NCBI RefSeq assembly: GCF_026672545.1
Contig: NZ_JAPPRJ010000001.1
Coordinates: 372,001-436,000, forward strand
Source: Rhizobium sp. SL86
Lineage (GTDB): Bacteria; Pseudomonadota; Alphaproteobacteria; Rhizobiales; Rhizobiaceae
DNA: 64,000 nucleotides
Direction of reading: 5' to 3'
This document shows, in pieces, positions 32,364 through 40,142 of this stretch (position 1 is the first letter of the stretch; every line of letters starts with the position of its first letter). The position numbers were made by a program, and so were the translations under genes. A model generated the notes under the pieces. That model had not been told where the DNA came from, ran no database searches, and saw only the letters and a list, made by a program, of their open reading frames with translations.

Positions 32364-32766
32364 TGAGGCATTGCTCCTGATTGGACAAGAACGCCTGATA
32401 CGTGAGCTGACCCCCATGTTCAATGGCGGCTTCGGGCCGATAGCCCCATGGCTTTGATGCGCCGAAAGACGACATGTTCATGAGCATCGAAAAAGGTGGT
32501 TTTGATCCTCGTTTCTGGCGTTCGGGAACTTTTCTCTTTCCGAAAATCGGATACTTGCGTCGCTCAGTAATTTACATTGGCCTACCGTTATGCATAGATC
32601 ACGATCATGAGCACGCAGCGTAACATCGCCGTCAATAACAATGGCCCCTTTGGGGTCGTGGATGGCGTGTGCGCATTTTAGCGTAGCTCACTGATCATCA
32701 CAGCCCTGCCGGTTTCGGAAGGGCTTCAGGTTTTGGCTTTTCCTCCCGGCTTTTTCGGCGAAAGTC
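32364..32766. other. 403-base gap without recognised gene
   Basis: The sequence is visibly less GC-rich than the flanks and holds no open frame with a credible start. I saw only short partial dyads and pyrimidine-rich tracts near 32735-32760. It may carry the promoter for the OB-fold/GNAT pair to the right. Confidence 0.4.
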
Positions 32767-32970
32767 ATGTCTGATATTTTGTGGTTAAGCCATCCAGCCA
32801 TAGCCGATCTGTCCCATTGCATTGGGCATCGCGTTACAACTCATGGATTTGTCGATGCCATTCGCGACCAAAAGCGGATGCGTTTAATCGTGATGCGCGA
32901 CAAGACAGGAAAGGTTCAACTCGGTCAAAGCAAAGAAGGTTCAGCGCTGACAGAGGTGGAATTCGGATGA
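32767..32970 (+). CDS. OB-fold fragment resembling the anticodon-binding domain of Asp/Asn-tRNA synthetase
   Basis: A 67-residue frame whose residues about 20-60 (GHRVTTHGFVDAIRDQKR, then LIVMRDKTGKVQLGQSKEG) read like the first strands of the tRNA-anti OB domain of class IIb aminoacyl-tRNA synthetases ('V.V.GWV...RD...F..LRD..G.VQ'). No catalytic domain follows: a stop comes at once and the next gene starts inside it (ATGATG overlap). It is either a remnant of a transferred synthetase gene or a stand-alone nucleic-acid-binding protein coupled to the GNAT gene. Ribosome site is weak. Confidence 0.45.
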   Translation: MSDILWLSHPAIADLSHCIGHRVTTHGFVDAIRDQKRMRLIVMRDKTGKVQLGQSKEGSALTEVEFG

Positions 32971-33419
32971 TGGGCGACCGTGATGCTGTTGTGGTTAGGC
33001 AGATTGTAGAGCTGCCCGACCGGCTTGATCAATTGCTGCTAGAGGCGGAGGCAGAAGGCTTCGAGATGATTTCTGTCCTTCAAGACGAATGGCGCAGCGG
33101 GGCCAATCGCTTTGAGCGCTCAGGGGAAATTCTAGCTCTTGCCACAATCGATGGTGAGGTCGCCGGTATTGGCGGCGTGACACAGGATTTCATGGATAGC
33201 GGTTGGCTGCGTATGAGGCGGTTCTACGTTCGGCCAGCCTATCGAAGGCTAGGGGTTGGCAGACAGATCGCGTTGTTTGTTCTTGAACATGCGAAAGCTT
33301 TCGATCGCCCGATCGTACTTTATACCGCAGGCCCAGAGGCGGAAGCATTCTGGCCAACGATTGGATTTACCCCAATTGAGCGCGATAACACGACCCATAT
33401 CTTTCGTGGCAAGCAATGA
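32967..33419 (+). CDS. GNAT N-acetyltransferase
   Basis: A 150-residue GNAT enzyme with acetyl-CoA binding motif A (MRRFYVRPAYRRLGVGRQIA; R/Q-x-x-G-x-G/A seen as RLGVGRQ) and motif B (YTAGPEAEAFWPTIGFTPIE). It starts inside the stop region of the OB-fold fragment, so the two are translationally coupled. Substrate unknown; the family acetylates amines of antibiotics, tRNA-linked amino acids, proteins and others. The nearby tRNA-synthetase-like OB domain might hint at an aminoacyl or RNA-bound target, but this is inference only. Confidence 0.82.
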   Translation: MMGDRDAVVVRQIVELPDRLDQLLLEAEAEGFEMISVLQDEWRSGANRFERSGEILALATIDGEVAGIGGVTQDFMDSGWLRMRRFYVRPAYRRLGVGRQIALFVLEHAKAFDRPIVLYTAGPEAEAFWPTIGFTPIERDNTTHIFRGKQ

Positions 33420-33527
33420 CCGCTTCGGGCCGACGGCCGTCATGGCGAAGAAGCGCCATTGGCGGACATCGAACCGTCGATGTATCTGATGTATCATCGT
33501 GCTGTCACAACGATGGTTGGAGCTTTC

Positions 33528-33917
33528 ATGTCATTCACAGAACCCGACGCTGATCTTTTTTACAGCTTGGAAACTAGCCTCCATCGTCCCGATACAAGGA
33601 TGTCGCCCCAACAAGTCTCAGACCTTCTGGCCGATGAGTTTTTTGAATTCGGGAAATCGGGTCGGGTCTATAACAAGCAGATCACGGTTGATGCACTCGC
33701 GAGCGAAGGCTCGTCGGGATCAAGCATTGTGCCGCAGGTAGCCGACTTCTCTGTCACCTCGCTCTCAAGCGACGTGGTCCTGGTGACTTATCGAAGCATT
33801 CGCGTTGCAGACGAAGCGTCAAGAAACTTCGAAACTCTTCGTAGCTCGATCTGGAAACTGGGTTCGGGCCGGTGGCAGATGGTTTTTCATCAGGGAACGC
33901 CTATCCCGCAAGAATGA
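33528..33917 (+). CDS. SnoaL/NTF2-like (DUF4440) protein
   Basis: A 129-residue alpha+beta protein: N-terminal helices LFYSLETSLHRPDTRMSPQQVSDLLADEFFEFGKSGRVYNK (in part), then a curved sheet ending SSIWKLGSGRWQMVFHQGTP, the usual DUF4440 finish. The family folds like NTF2 and includes small enzymes and binding proteins. Chosen start MSFTEPDADL at 33528, with GGAG 7 bases upstream; a longer frame from 33459 is open but has no likeness. No signal peptide. Function not assignable. Confidence 0.78.
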   Translation: MSFTEPDADLFYSLETSLHRPDTRMSPQQVSDLLADEFFEFGKSGRVYNKQITVDALASEGSSGSSIVPQVADFSVTSLSSDVVLVTYRSIRVADEASRNFETLRSSIWKLGSGRWQMVFHQGTPIPQE

Positions 33918-34171
33918 CCGGTTTGGGCCGATAGAAGACGTTCACCTCTTGTCGCAAACCACCGCCTTGCATCACACGCCCGTGCCGCAACGGGGCTCGC
34001 CACCGGCCTCTCGCCGGTTCCGGCATCGGTTGGGACGTCGTCTCAAAATCCCGCCGCATCCCTTTGGCAAGACATCATTAACTACAATTTTAAAAATTAA
34101 ACTTGTGACTAATTTTCCGCCCCAGTCGTCCGTTATCTTAAAACGGTAACACGGATTTCGGGGATTTGGGG

Positions 34172-35635
34172 ATGACTGAGACGACGGGCGGGGTTTTCCG
34201 CCACGCCGCCGCACTAGCGCTGATGATGGGCGTTTGGCTGTTTGCGCTCGAGGCGAAGGCCGGTTACGCGGATTTCATACTGGACGTCAATTCGGGCAAG
34301 GTTTTGCAGGCGACCAATGCCGACGAGTTGAACCATCCGGCATCGCTCACCAAGATGATGACGCTCTACATGGTGTTCGAGGCGCTGCGCGACGGCCGCC
34401 TGAAGTGGGACCAGCAGATCGTCATGTCCGCCAACGGCGCCCGCACCATTCCCATGAAACTCGGCATTCGCCAGAGCCAGACCTATACGGTGCGCGAAGC
34501 CGTCTACGGCATGATCGTGCGCTCGGCAAATGACGTGGCAGAAGGCATCGGTGACCATCTCTACGGCTCGGAGGAACGGTTTGGCGCCGCGATGACGGCG
34601 AAAGCCCGCCAGCTCGGCATGAGCCGCACGGTCTTTCGCAACGGTTCCGGCCTGCCCGACAGCCGGCAGGTGACGACGGCGCGCGACATGGCACGGCTGG
34701 GCCTGGCGCTGATGCGCGATTTTCCCCGCGAATATCAGCTGTTTTCCACCGCAAGCTTCAATTTCCGCGGCAAGACATTGCGCGGCCACAACAATCTCAT
34801 GTACCGCTACAAGGGCATGGACGGCATCAAGACCGGCTTTACCAATGCCAGCGGCTTCAACCTCGTCAGCGCCGTCAACGACAATGGCCGCCGGGTGATC
34901 GGCGTCGTGCTGGGCGGCAAAAGCGCCCGCAGCCGCGATGCCCGCATGGCCGAACTCCTGGACGAGGCGATGCCGAAGGCCGCCACCCGCAGCGGCACGC
35001 TGATGGCGGCGCTACGCCCTGCGCCGCAGCCGATCTTTCCCCAGGCCGCACCGCAGCGCGCCGACGTGCCGGAACCGGTGATGCGCAGCGAGGTTGATGC
35101 GCCGATGGAGCAGCAACCGACACGGGCTCCGAAGCGGCAGGAGGCGAGTTTTCCTGTCGCGCCGCGTCCTCCCGCTTCCGCTGCGCCGGCAATCGCCACC
35201 CCTGCCCTACCGCAGCCGGTGATCGCCGATCGCTACACGCCTTCTGTCGCCATGCCGCAGCAGCCGGCCGCCGTCGCCCGGACGCAGGCCGCAGACATGG
35301 CGACCCCCGCGCGTTCCTCCGACCTTGCCTATGCGGCAGCGCCGAAAAGTGATGCGCCCCTGCCCTTCAAGATCGTCAGCGCCGCCGGCTGGCGGGTCGA
35401 GGTCGGTTCGGCCGGCAACGAAACCGAGGCCATTTCGCTGCTCTCGCGCGCCATGCCGAAACTCGACGGCCGTTTCCAGGGCCTCACCCCCTATACCGAT
35501 TCCGTGCACGGAAAATCCGGCGCCACCTACCGCGCCCGCTTCTCCGGTTTTTCCGACCAGGCGGCAGCGCTGTCGGCCTGCAAGGTGCTCAAGGCCAGCA
35601 GTTTCGCCTGCCAGGTGCTGCCGGCGGGGGGATGA
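34172..35635 (+). CDS. D-alanyl-D-alanine carboxypeptidase with C-terminal SPOR domain
   Basis: A 487-residue exported penicillin-binding protein (class C low-mass PBP5/DacF type). Signal sequence about residues 10-31 (LALMMGVWLFALEAKA), active-site serine motif S58-L-T-K61, S118-A-N120 motif and K220-T-G. These enzymes trim the terminal D-Ala of peptidoglycan peptides. Residues about 270-400 are a proline/alanine-rich linker, and the last 80 residues (WRVEVGSAGNETEAISLLSRAM..., YRARFSGFSDQAAALSACKVLK, in part) form a SPOR domain that binds denuded glycan at the division site. ATG 34172 with GGGG ribosome site. Confidence 0.9.
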   Translation: MTETTGGVFRHAAALALMMGVWLFALEAKAGYADFILDVNSGKVLQATNADELNHPASLTKMMTLYMVFEALRDGRLKWDQQIVMSANGARTIPMKLGIRQSQTYTVREAVYGMIVRSANDVAEGIGDHLYGSEERFGAAMTAKARQLGMSRTVFRNGSGLPDSRQVTTARDMARLGLALMRDFPREYQLFSTASFNFRGKTLRGHNNLMYRYKGMDGIKTGFTNASGFNLVSAVNDNGRRVIGVVLGGKSARSRDARMAELLDEAMPKAATRSGTLMAALRPAPQPIFPQAAPQRADVPEPVMRSEVDAPMEQQPTRAPKRQEASFPVAPRPPASAAPAIATPALPQPVIADRYTPSVAMPQQPAAVARTQAADMATPARSSDLAYAAAPKSDAPLPFKIVSAAGWRVEVGSAGNETEAISLLSRAMPKLDGRFQGLTPYTDSVHGKSGATYRARFSGFSDQAAALSACKVLKASSFACQVLPAGG

Positions 35636-35685
35636 CAGGGGCAACTTGCCGGGCAGGTTGTGGCGATATCTTACACAGAACCCAG

Positions 35686-36369
35686 TCAGCTCCAGCCGGC
35701 CGGCCGAACCACGGTCTTGCCGTCAGCGCGCGTCACCTCACTCGGAAACTGTGCCGCCTTCAGATGGTGATCATCAATATAGATCGCGAAGGAACTGACC
35801 TGCTTGAGACTGGGAGATGGTATCGGTGCCTGGTTGTGCCGGGCGCGGATCGGAGCGACTATACCGACCTTCTTGCCTGCCTCCTGGATAGCAATCCTGA
35901 TGGGTTCGACCAGATCGGTATCGTTCGATATAACAAGCGCTACATCGAAGCGATCAAGCAAGGCATCGCGCACAAGATGACTGCCGAGGTTGACGTCACT
36001 GCCCTTTTCCTCGACTTTGGCGACCAAGACGGTGCGTGGTGGAGGAACATTCCACACATAGTCAGCAGGCTTTGCTGATGGCGGCTGTATCAGAAAAGCC
36101 CATTTCTCACCGAACAAGAAACGCCCATAGTGAATGTCAATCTCTGGGACGGTGTTCAGGGCCGACAAATACACTTGTTGCTTGGCGGGAGCGAGCGGAT
36201 CGATTTTCGAAGATACGCGCGCCGTATAGTAATTGACGCGCTCAATGACATGCGGAGATTTTACGAGGTTATCGGCAAGAGCTTTCAGATTCAGCCAGCG
36301 ATGCTGACGCTGCCGTTGCAGCCGCATATGGTAAAAGTTGAACCCATCGACATAGACAAATGTTCGCAT
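35686..36369 (-). CDS. NYN (PIN-like) domain protein
   Basis: A 227-residue protein with the NYN/LabA-type PIN-like fold: FVYVDGFNFYHMRL at the N-terminus with the first Asp and Asn, EEKGSDVNLGSHLVRDALLDRFD with the second acidic cluster, and VALVISNDTDLVEPI with S-x-D-x-D. These acidic residues bind metal in RNA-cleaving relatives, so RNase activity is likely. Proteins of this group are often single genes of accessory nature. The region is less GC-rich than average. No partner gene recognised. Confidence 0.85.
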   Translation of the reverse strand: MRTFVYVDGFNFYHMRLQRQRQHRWLNLKALADNLVKSPHVIERVNYYTARVSSKIDPLAPAKQQVYLSALNTVPEIDIHYGRFLFGEKWAFLIQPPSAKPADYVWNVPPPRTVLVAKVEEKGSDVNLGSHLVRDALLDRFDVALVISNDTDLVEPIRIAIQEAGKKVGIVAPIRARHNQAPIPSPSLKQVSSFAIYIDDHHLKAAQFPSEVTRADGKTVVRPAGWS

Positions 36370-36546
36370 GGCTAAATGGGGCCCAGAAAACGCAAAAGCC
36401 GCAAGGAAACTCCCTACGGCCTTTGGACTGACAGCACGCTGCCAGTGGGTTCATAGCTGGAATATGGTCAAGGTAACGTCGCATGTCAACCAAGAGGATG
36501 GTCAATATGCTCGATGCTACCGAAGCAGGATCCTCTGCTTCCCCCC

Positions 36547-37242
36547 TTACTGCCACACAATGATCCGTGCCTTGTTCGGCACGCGTTCGTAGAGGTCGAT
36601 GATGTCCTGGTTCATCAGGCGCACGCAGCCCGACGAGACGGCCTTGCCGATGGAGTTCCATTCGGGATTGCCGTGCAGGCGGTAGAGCGTGTCCTGGCCG
36701 TTCTGGAAGATGTAGAGCGCGCGGGCGCCGAGCGGGTTGAGGAGCCCCGGCGGCATGCCGCCATTGGCGGCGGAATATTTGGCGAGTTCCGGCTGGCGGC
36801 CGATCATCTCGTCCGGCGGCGTCCATTTCGGCCATTTCTGGCGCCACTGGATGACACCTTCGCCCTGCCAGGCAAACCCCTCGCGGCCGATGCCGACGCC
36901 GTAACGCATGGCGGTCTCTCCGCCCGGCTCCACCAGGTAGAGGAAACGCGACTGCGTGTCGACGACGACGGTGCCGGCCGGTTCACCGGTGATGTTGGCG
37001 ACCCGCTGGCGATAGAAGCGCGGCGGGATCTTCCAGTAGGGCACGGCGGGGATGACAAAACCGCCATCGACCATCTGGCCGTAGGTAGCGTCGAGTTCCG
37101 GCGAACGGCCGGTGGGCGGCGCCGGCAGCTGTGGTGCGGCAATGGCGATGGGGCGGAGACCGGGAGGGCCGGAAGAGGCGCAGCCGGCAAGCGTGGAGGC
37201 GGTACCGACGGCGAGCAAGCTCAGGAGACGGCGGCGGTTCAT
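36547..37242 (-). CDS. L,D-transpeptidase (YkuD family), lipoprotein-like
   Basis: A 231-residue exported enzyme with lipobox-type signal (RRRLLSLLAVGTASTLAGC) and YkuD catalytic domain: H-x-x-x...-S-x-G-C-x-R seen as RLHGNPEWNSIGKAVSSGCVRL (in part), with the cysteine in SSGCVRL. It should form 3-3 crosslinks in peptidoglycan or attach proteins to it. Neighbour downstream-to-the-right is a second enzyme of the same family (about 60 percent alike by eye in the catalytic half), which suggests tandem duplication. A start 5 codons upstream is also possible; neither has a good ribosome site. Confidence 0.86.
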   Translation of the reverse strand: MNRRRLLSLLAVGTASTLAGCASSGPPGLRPIAIAAPQLPAPPTGRSPELDATYGQMVDGGFVIPAVPYWKIPPRFYRQRVANITGEPAGTVVVDTQSRFLYLVEPGGETAMRYGVGIGREGFAWQGEGVIQWRQKWPKWTPPDEMIGRQPELAKYSAANGGMPPGLLNPLGARALYIFQNGQDTLYRLHGNPEWNSIGKAVSSGCVRLMNQDIIDLYERVPNKARIIVWQ

Positions 37243-37416
37243 AGTGTCTGAAATCATGGGGCCGGGTTTACTTCTTCACTGGAGACGGCGGACGATGGAA
37301 CGCGAACCAACGGATGGTCCCGACTTTGGTTCCGCAATTGTGGCCAGAAGAAGTATAGGGAGCCTTAATGCGGCGGCCAGGGGCGGCCGCTGCACCTTAT
37401 CGTGACCCTCGTGTGA

Positions 37417-38241
37417 TCAGATCACCACAATCGGCGTGTTGGAGGGCACGCGGTCGAAGAGATCGATCACGTCCTGGTTCAGCAGGCGCACGCAGCCCGA
37501 CGAGGTTGCCTTGCCGATCGACTGCCAGTCCGGCGTGCCGTGCACGCGGTAAAGCGTGTCCTTGCCGTCCTTGAAGATGTAGAGCGCGCGCGCACCGAGC
37601 GGATTGTTGAGGCCGGGCATGGCGCCGCCCTCAGCGGCGGAAAATTTCGCAAGCTCCGGTTGGCGCTGAACCATCTCGTTCGGCGGCGTCCAGCGCGGCC
37701 ATTTGGCCTTCCACTGGATCACGCCGCGGCCGGACCAGGAAAAACCGTCGCGGCCGATGCCGACGCCGTAACGGATCGCCTTGCCGTTCGGCTGCACGAG
37801 ATAGAGGAAGCGCTGCTTGGTATCGACAACGATGGTGCCCGGCGCCTCGTTGGTGCGGTAATCCACCTCCTGGCGCAGATAGCGCGCATCGATGCGCGAA
37901 TAGGGAATGGCCGGCAGCGTGAAGCCGTCATCGCGGATGCTGGCGTAATAGACCCGATGCACCGGGTTCGACACCGGAATGCCGTAGGTCTGGTGGAACT
38001 GCGTCTGGTAGAGGTCGCGTTTCTGCGGAATCGGCTGGCGTTCCGGCACCGGTTGCGGCTGCACCGGCACCTGCGCCGCATAGGCCGGGTTGAGGAAAAC
38101 GGGTGCCGTTTCCTGCACGAAGACATCCGGGTTCATGCGGCTGGTATCCGTCACCAGGATGCAGCCGGAGAGGCTACCCGCCATCACAGGCAGGGCAAGC
38201 AGCTGAACGGTGCGGGACAGATGTCGGGCAATGAGGGTCAT
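37417..38241 (-). CDS. L,D-transpeptidase (YkuD family) paralogue
   Basis: A 274-residue exported enzyme with a lipobox-like signal (ALPVMAGSLSGC) and a Gln/Pro-rich linker (PVQPQPVPERQPIPQKRD) before the YkuD domain; catalytic motif VHGTPDWQSIGKATSSGCVRL (in part). Shares long stretches with its neighbour at 36547 (GTIVVDTKQRFLYLV; IGRDGFSW; EMVQRQPELAK). Gram-negative relatives crosslink peptidoglycan or anchor outer-membrane proteins. The start MTLIARHL is chosen by the signal peptide. The two genes are separately transcribed or weakly coupled (gap 159-174 bases). Confidence 0.87.
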   Translation of the reverse strand: MTLIARHLSRTVQLLALPVMAGSLSGCILVTDTSRMNPDVFVQETAPVFLNPAYAAQVPVQPQPVPERQPIPQKRDLYQTQFHQTYGIPVSNPVHRVYYASIRDDGFTLPAIPYSRIDARYLRQEVDYRTNEAPGTIVVDTKQRFLYLVQPNGKAIRYGVGIGRDGFSWSGRGVIQWKAKWPRWTPPNEMVQRQPELAKFSAAEGGAMPGLNNPLGARALYIFKDGKDTLYRVHGTPDWQSIGKATSSGCVRLLNQDVIDLFDRVPSNTPIVVI

Positions 38242-38317
38242 GGAGGGACTTCCGGCAGATGACGTCGCCCTGACCATGGCAGTTGCGGCTGGCGCGAGGC
38301 TTTCGCGTGCCTGCCGT

Positions 38318-39232
38318 TTACGCCCCGTGGTGACGGAAGAAGCGGATGCTTTCCTCCACGGCCCCCGGCACGACGCCGTTGTGGGTGCCGGGCAGCAGAC
38401 GGTGATCGATCGAAACGCCGGCGGAACGGGCACGATCGATCAAGAGCTGGTCATTGGCATCAAAGGGACGTTCCTCGGTGCCGCGCAAAAGCAGCGTCGG
38501 GCATTTCAGGCTGGTGCCGAAGCAGACCGAGGAGCGCATGATCAGCTCGCGCTCATTCGACGGATCAAACGGCATCTCCTTGCGGAAGCGGCCGAAATAG
38601 CGCCAGGCACTGACGCCGGCCGAAATCGGCGTCGCTGCCTTGAAGGTCCGCGTCATGGCCGAAAGCAAAGCCAGGGTTCCGCCATTGCTGTGGCCGGCAA
38701 GAAAGATGCGGTTCTTGTCGATGCCCGGCAGGTTTTCGAGGAATTCGGCAGCGGCCAGCGCATCGGAGGTTTCGTCATAAAAGCCGGAATAATTGCCCGC
38801 CTGCCCGTTTTCCCCGCGAAACGAGGGCAACATCGCGACAAAACCCGCCTTCGCATAAGGCATCACCAGTTCCCAGTGCCCGTCCCCGGTGGCATTGCCG
38901 CCATGCAGGAAGAGAACCGCCGGCTTCAGCTGTGTTGACGGTTCGTAGTGCGAAACCCAGGCAATCAGCTTCAGGGCGCCATCCTGTCCGCTCGGATAGA
39001 GAACCTTGCGCGCACCGGCGGGTTCACCCAGCGGGGGCGCCTGTTCCGGCGAAGGTCCGAAGCGCAGAAGCTTCGTCTGAAAGTGCTTGCGCGCAACGGC
39101 ATAGTCTTCCGTTTCCAGTGGCGGGACCGCGGGGATCGGAAACGGCGGCGGAGGCTCCTGGGCGCGCACGGCCTGCGGCAGAAGGGCGGCAGCGGCAAGA
39201 GACGACATCAGGTGGCGGCGGGAGATTTGCAT
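38318..39232 (-). CDS. Exported alpha/beta hydrolase (dienelactone-hydrolase type)
   Basis: A 304-residue protein with an N-terminal signal that includes SRRHLMSSLAAAALLPQAVRA; the twin arginine suggests Tat export. The hydrolase core shows FLHGGNATGDGHW, SFRGENGQAG, nucleophile AGHSNGGTLALL and a C-terminal LPGTHNGVVPG with the histidine. It resembles prolyl-oligopeptidase-like/dienelactone hydrolases acting on esters or peptides in the periplasm. Neighbours are unrelated cell-wall genes; substrate unknown. Start MQISRRH selected by the signal. Confidence 0.84.
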   Translation of the reverse strand: MQISRRHLMSSLAAAALLPQAVRAQEPPPPFPIPAVPPLETEDYAVARKHFQTKLLRFGPSPEQAPPLGEPAGARKVLYPSGQDGALKLIAWVSHYEPSTQLKPAVLFLHGGNATGDGHWELVMPYAKAGFVAMLPSFRGENGQAGNYSGFYDETSDALAAAEFLENLPGIDKNRIFLAGHSNGGTLALLSAMTRTFKAATPISAGVSAWRYFGRFRKEMPFDPSNERELIMRSSVCFGTSLKCPTLLLRGTEERPFDANDQLLIDRARSAGVSIDHRLLPGTHNGVVPGAVEESIRFFRHHGA

Positions 39233-39429
39233 CACGAACTCAGGCGACTGTGGCGGGAGCGGTGATCCTAACACCGGACGCGCTTGCGGCAAGCGGCTGA
39301 TGCATCACGCTTTCTCGACTGGCGCCGCCGGTCAGCCGGCAGGACCGGAGAGCCGAGAATGCCCAACAACCCCGCGGCGTATCCTTCCTCGTTCGGCAAA
39401 GGCTGTTCGAAGAACGGGTTGGACAGTGG

Positions 39430-39672
39430 TCAGAACGGCCGTTCGTCCCCGGCGTCCGGATCATCTCCCACAATCTGTTCGAGAATTGCCAAGGCCGCCT
39501 CCGGATTTCCCCGCTCGGCCCGCTCACGCATCGACAGAACAGCGCGTCGATGACCGAGCCCTTCGGCGATCAAAGTTCCGAGAAACTGGTTGACGGACAC
39601 ATTTTCCTCCTCGGCGGCTCTGCGCGCCTGGTCAAGAATGTAATCCGGGACCCGAAGCGGATATTGTCCCAT
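39430..39672 (-). CDS. Antitoxin-like ribbon-helix-helix/HicB-like protein
   Basis: An 80-residue protein with an N-terminal strand-helix-helix pattern (YPLRVPDYILDQARRAAEEENVSVNQFLGTLIAEGL, in part), typical of ribbon-helix-helix DNA-binding antitoxins, and an acidic C-terminal tail (IVGDDPDAGDERPF) that could mask a toxin. It begins two bases after the stop of the PIN gene (toxin first, antitoxin second). The GGAGG ribosome site lies inside the end of the toxin gene, so translation is coupled. Together they form a probable type II toxin-antitoxin module. Confidence 0.78.
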   Translation of the reverse strand: MGQYPLRVPDYILDQARRAAEEENVSVNQFLGTLIAEGLGHRRAVLSMRERAERGNPEAALAILEQIVGDDPDAGDERPF

Positions 39673-39674
39673 GA

Positions 39675-40109
39675 TCAAGCCTCCTTCTGGTAGATGGTCT
39701 GCAGGAATTCCTTCGGTGTAATGGCCGATAACCGGTATGGCCGAAGTGCATCCGGCAGGAAATGACTGTCTCTGGTCAGAATGATGGACGCATTCGTCGC
39801 CAGCGCGCATTCAATCAGCAAGTCGTCCTTGGGATCGCGCAACACGGGACGAAACCGAAAATACGATTGCCCTCGCCGCGCCCGGACACAAAGAGCATCC
39901 AGAATCACATCCACCTGAGCGACCGAAATCTTCGGTGGGGTTCCCAGAACGTCAGGACGCTTGAGCACATCTTCGTATTCGAGAAGAAGCGCCGGAGAGA
40001 GGCCGAACGACAGCTTGCCCGCCAGCATTTCCTTCAGCACAAATCCCGACGCGCCCTGCGGAGAGCGGATTGCACTCACCAGAACATTGGTGTCGGCGAC
40101 GGCCCTCAT
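39675..40109 (-). CDS. PIN-domain toxin (PIN_3 type)
   Basis: A 144-residue PIN-like protein: first Asp in MRAVADTNVLVSAIRSP, Glu in LLEYEDVLKRP, and a second acidic pair in LRDPKDDLLIECALATNASIILTRDSHFL (in part; D-P-K-D-D and the final T-R-D). All catalytic acidic residues of a metal-dependent RNase are present. Family members cleave tRNA or mRNA. Paired with the RHH protein downstream. Less GC-rich than the flanks. Start ATG at 40107-40109. Confidence 0.84.
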   Translation of the reverse strand: MRAVADTNVLVSAIRSPQGASGFVLKEMLAGKLSFGLSPALLLEYEDVLKRPDVLGTPPKISVAQVDVILDALCVRARRGQSYFRFRPVLRDPKDDLLIECALATNASIILTRDSHFLPDALRPYRLSAITPKEFLQTIYQKEA

Positions 40110-40142
40110 TGCCTGGCCCCAGGAATGATATCACATATGATA

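Noticed and set aside
32660..32700. Stretch 'GTAGCTCA' as part of a tRNA gene
   Set aside because: It recalls a D-loop box A, but no acceptor stem, anticodon arm or T-loop (GGTTCGA) can be formed around it.
40001..40140. Short palindromic ATATCACATATGATAT-like stretch upstream of the PIN gene as a separate operator
   Set aside because: ATCATATG-type dyads near 40128-40142 could be the toxin-antitoxin operator, but they overlap the 3' end of the ligase gene and are short; not strong enough to list.
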